Below are positions 43,394 through 45,192 of a stretch of DNA of 45,192 bases, one piece after another. Below the pieces are notes generated by a model that did not search any database, was not told the DNA's origin, and saw only the letters and a list, made by a program, of their open reading frames with translations. Position 1 is the first letter of the stretch; every line of letters starts with the position of its first letter. The translations under genes were made by a program, and so were the position numbers. The DNA lies in assembly GCA_946611795.1 (NCBI GenBank), contig CAMOEC010000004.1, positions 1-45,192 on the forward strand. The letters are read 5' to 3'. This DNA is from an uncultured bacterium. GTDB lineage: Bacteria > Patescibacteriota > Gracilibacteria > Absconditabacterales > Absconditicoccaceae.

Positions 43394-43475
43394 GTCGTGA
43401 GACTTTATGGTACAATGTTTTACAGGGTAACAACAAAAGCAGGCTCCTAATTGTTTTCAATGGGAGCTTTTTTTA
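43394..43475 (+). ncRNA. Candidate small RNA or orphan leader with terminator
   Basis: An extended -10 (TGGTACAAT at 43408-43416) is preceded by a short palindrome AAGTC-GTGA-GACTT (43392-43405). A start near 43422 would give an RNA of about 55 bases with a GGGTAACAACAAAAGC single-stranded stretch and a strong terminator hairpin (GGCTCCTAATTG / CAATGGGAGCT plus T run). No reading frame of use lies inside. It stands between convergent genes, so it is not an mRNA leader. The -35 is poor, so this is tentative. Confidence 0.4.
43442..43475 (+). terminator. Terminator of the candidate small RNA
   Basis: GCTCC...ATTG / CAAT.GGGAGC stem with seven T. Confidence 0.75.
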
Positions 43476-43476
43476 A

Positions 43477-43508
43477 TAAAAAAATACAGGACATTAAATC
43501 CTGTATTT
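43477..43508 (-). terminator. Terminator of the repeat lipoprotein gene
   Basis: AATACAGG / CCTGTATT perfect stem, T run on the minus strand, about 22 bases past the stop. Confidence 0.8.
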
Positions 43509-43530
43509 CCCATTAAATATTATCATTTAA

Positions 43531-44361
43531 TTAGTAAGCATATTGATAATTAACACTTTCTTCTCAATTATCTACTGTAGCTGCAACAAATTCTAATGTT
43601 TCTGGATTGTTGATATATAAGATTGTTCATGTCTTACCTTCATCAAATGTAACATTATATAATGAATAAATCATTCAATCTTCAATATTTGATCAATTTA
43701 ATTCAGCACCTGTAACATTTGAAGCTGCTGGAGTTAAGTTTGCTAATGTTGGTTCGATATTTTCAAAAGAAAGTTCTCAACCATCAGAAACTTCAGTATT
43801 AAAATTATAAGTAGAATATGTAGCTGATTTAGGGAAGCTTACCTTAGCAATTGATTCAATATCTTCATTAGTTAAAGAGTTGATATCATCATAAGAGAAT
43901 TGATAATTAATTGTATAACCAGTATCTAGAATATTAGCGGCAACAAAATTTAAAGTAGCTGGATCATTTATGTAAAGAACTTCTACATTACTTCAATCAT
44001 CAAGATTAGCATCAGTTAAAGTATAAATCATTCAATCTTCAATTCATGAACTTTTAATCTCTCTACTAATGATATTAGAATATTCAGGAGTTAAGAATCA
44101 TTTTTCAGATTTAGTGTAAACATGACTTCATTCAGATTCTACTTTATTCTCTGCATTATTATACTTTGAATAAGTGTATGATTTAGGGAAATTATTTTCT
44201 ATAGCAGAAACTAATTCTGAAAGATCTAAAGATTCTTTTACATTTGATACTTCAACTCAAGTATTAACATCACTCTCAATAGTGTTAACTTTGCTTTCAC
44301 ATCAAGCAAGAACGATAATTGAAGCTGCAGATAGAGCAACTAATGGTAAAATTTTTTTCAT
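43531..44361 (-). CDS. Lipoprotein with two tandem repeats
   Basis: 276 aa. Signal peptide with lipobox IVLAGCES, so membrane-anchored outside. Two repeats of about 110-120 residues follow: each has a SFPKSATYSTYN-like (or NFPKSYTYSKYN) start, an IEDGMIYTL / IEDGMIYSL core and an end LYINDPATLNFVAAN / LYINNPETLEFVAAT followed by a NYQ(F/Y) motif. The conserved repeat suggests a recent internal duplication and a binding domain. No known family recognised. Native gene with UGA glycines, monocistronic. Confidence 0.7.
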
Positions 44362-44472
44362 AATTAAAAATAAATAAGGAAATAAAATCTTGATTAGAAT
44401 ATATTTATTTAGCATTTAAATTCAATTTAAAGATAAAAAATACTTAAAAATACAAATATAAAGAACATTGTA

Positions 44473-44500
44473 TTGACATTAAAAAGGTTTTTTGTAAATT
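44473..44500 (+). promoter_or_regulatory. Promoter of UGA-free gene at 44527
   Basis: TTGACA, 16 bases, TAAATT. Placed between the divergent lipoprotein gene and the ATG at 44527; it argues against the upstream TTG at 44473 as a start. Confidence 0.55.
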
Positions 44501-44526
44501 ATTTTTGCTTAACAAAAAAAACAAAT

Positions 44527-44823
44527 ATGGAAGTAATTATCACAATTGGTGCCGCTCTTCGTAGCGAGAAAACGAAGAAGGCTTGCAGAATCAATCAGTG
44601 TTCCAGCTTTACCAAGCTTGCACTGAAGGTAAAGGATCTTCAGAATCACGCGGTTCATGACGACAAAACTGCGTCGATAAAGTGTTCTGAGTTTGCCATC
44701 GAGGTTGAAAACTCATCGCCAAACTGGAGCGATGTTATCAACTACACTGTTGACGGAGACTTGGTAAAGTTCACTGCGGCCAAAGGCTACATTTTTGGCC
44801 CAATTATCCCTGGTTATCAGTAA
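44527..44823 (+). CDS. UGA-free 98-aa hypothetical protein (cassette 9)
   Basis: 98 aa, soluble and probably beta-rich, starting MEVIITIGAALRSEKTKKAC and with three cysteines. All five glycines are GGN, and codon use is richer in G and C than the neighbours. A promoter precedes it. No terminator follows directly; the next one is at 44985, after or within the ORF at 44831, so the two may be one transcript. No family recognised. Confidence 0.7.
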   Translation: MEVIITIGAALRSEKTKKACRINQCSSFTKLALKVKDLQNHAVHDDKTASIKCSEFAIEVENSSPNWSDVINYTVDGDLVKFTAAKGYIFGPIIPGYQ

Positions 44824-44830
44824 TCTGCTG

Positions 44831-45094
44831 ATGTTCAAAAAAATTCTAAAAACATTTGTAGAATGCCTTGTAATACTGATTCTATTCTGTTTATTCAGCT
44901 TACTGTTTCAGAAATGCGGCATTTTAAAACTTACAAACACTAATTATGAGATAAGTAGTAAGTCTCAAGTTGTTTACTACAAAGTAGCGGTCGAATCTGA
45001 TCGCTATTTTTTTAATAAAAAAAGGATGAGTAGAAAACCTGCTCATCCTGTAAATACTAATACTCGTACTTCTCACCTTGAACCCAATCGCTAG
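44831..45094 (+). CDS. Possible small membrane protein, ORF overlapped by a terminator
   Basis: An ORF of 87 aa begins 8 bases after the previous stop: a short basic start, one hydrophobic helix (CLVILILFCLFSLLFQKCG) and a polar tail. It contains no UGA. The frame runs through a clear terminator (44985-45013) and then antisense to the gene ending at 45057, so the last 35 residues are unlikely to be made. It may be a real short gene whose true end was lost by a frameshift, or a fortuitous ORF. Confidence 0.35.
   Translation: MFKKILKTFVECLVILILFCLFSLLFQKCGILKLTNTNYEISSKSQVVYYKVAVESDRYFFNKKRMSRKPAHPVNTNTRTSHLEPNR
44985..45013 (+). terminator. Terminator after the 44527/44831 genes
   Basis: AGCGGTC / GATCGCT stem (one G-U pair) and seven T. 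Confidence 0.75.
45015..45049 (-). terminator. Terminator of the minus-strand gene at the window edge
   Basis: AGGATGAG / CTCATCCT perfect stem; the minus-strand tail is nine T. Confidence 0.8.
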
Positions 45095-45179
45095 GAATAT
45101 ACTTCTCACGGGTAGAACAATACTTTGTCTGTTTGTCAGGCAGTGCAGAAGGAGCCCAGTTAACACCATACACAGACAT
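45057..45179 (-). CDS. UGA-free 40-aa or longer protein, partial at window edge (cassette 10)
   Basis: An open frame without UGA reaches the window edge on the minus strand. An ATG at 45179 would give 40 aa (MSVYGVNWAPSALPDKQTKY ... DWVQGEKYEY, then TAG), but the frame stays open upstream, so the true start may be outside. Both glycines are GGT. A strong terminator follows its stop. G+C is clearly above the local background, as in the other UGA-free genes. No family recognised. Confidence 0.5.
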   Translation of the reverse strand: MSVYGVNWAPSALPDKQTKYCSTREKYIPSDWVQGEKYEY

Positions 45180-45192
45180 TGCGTGCGTGTCT

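Noticed and set aside
9078-45179. Assembly contamination as the source of the UGA-free genes
   Set aside because: They are at least eight separate short segments interleaved with native genes, with compact spacing and proper terminators; a chimera would give a few long blocks. It cannot be fully excluded without reads.
1-45192. tRNA genes, CRISPR arrays, insertion sequences
   Set aside because: No cloverleaf with a conserved T-arm, no regularly spaced repeats, no transposase or terminal inverted repeats were found by eye. GGTTCAAATCC near 27830 lies inside the helicase gene and has no matching arms.

Overview
The window is an AT-rich bacterial chromosome segment that reads correctly only if UGA is translated as glycine (genetic code 25). 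With TGA as stop nearly every gene breaks into pieces. With TGA as Gly, long conserved proteins appear, and TGA falls at invariant glycines: the helicase Walker A loop, HEFGH of the site-2 protease, the von Willebrand MIDAS motif, and CPCGSGKK of SecA. All genes end in TAA or TAG. This points to Absconditabacteria (SR1) or Gracilibacteria (BD1-5) within Patescibacteria; I cannot separate the two from this window. Starts generally lack a Shine-Dalgarno sequence and sit behind short A-rich leaders.

Layout. 1-2189: three-gene FAD/Fe-S oxidase cluster (CCG-domain protein cut by the window edge, 2x[4Fe-4S] protein, GlcD-like flavoprotein). 2367-5052: N-formylglutamate amidohydrolase-like protein, with MATE exporter and D-aminoacyl-tRNA deacylase on the opposite strand. 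5053-5958: no gene, but a candidate ~690-nt non-coding RNA with promoter and terminator. 5959-9641: polysaccharide flippase, type IV pilin and small membrane proteins. 9805-11521: membrane metallophosphoesterase and FkbM methyltransferase. 12074-15938: FG-GAP-like lipoprotein and DUF2207-type membrane protein. 16079-22529: operon for a 995-aa transglutaminase/von Willebrand A fusion and a 1145-aa MoxR-like AAA+ ATPase. 23311-28223: SbcD-like phosphoesterase, DJ-1 protein, unknown protein, UvrD/PcrA helicase. 28816-34790: envelope proteins (two with DUF333-like domains, one also with a Kazal domain; an SLH protein; the RseP protease; a CAP-domain protein). 34927-37439: serS and a 412-aa protein with a possible Cys-His-Asp centre. 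39521-44361: secA with an enlarged insertion, a deoxyribonucleotidase-like HAD protein, a candidate small RNA and a repeat lipoprotein.

Scattered among these genes is a second class: at least ten short, mostly monocistronic genes with no in-frame UGA, all glycines encoded by GGN, and less AT-biased codon use. Most have a recognisable -35/-10 promoter and a factor-independent terminator. They lie at about 9078, 11597, 23017, 28382, 32114, 37537, 38008, 38649, 44527 and 45057 (a further weak candidate at 44831). None resembles a family I know. They are either recent imports from standard-code bacteria or a functionally distinct set of code-neutral genes, and are the most unusual aspect of the window together with the transglutaminase/VWA/AAA+ operon and the large RNA.
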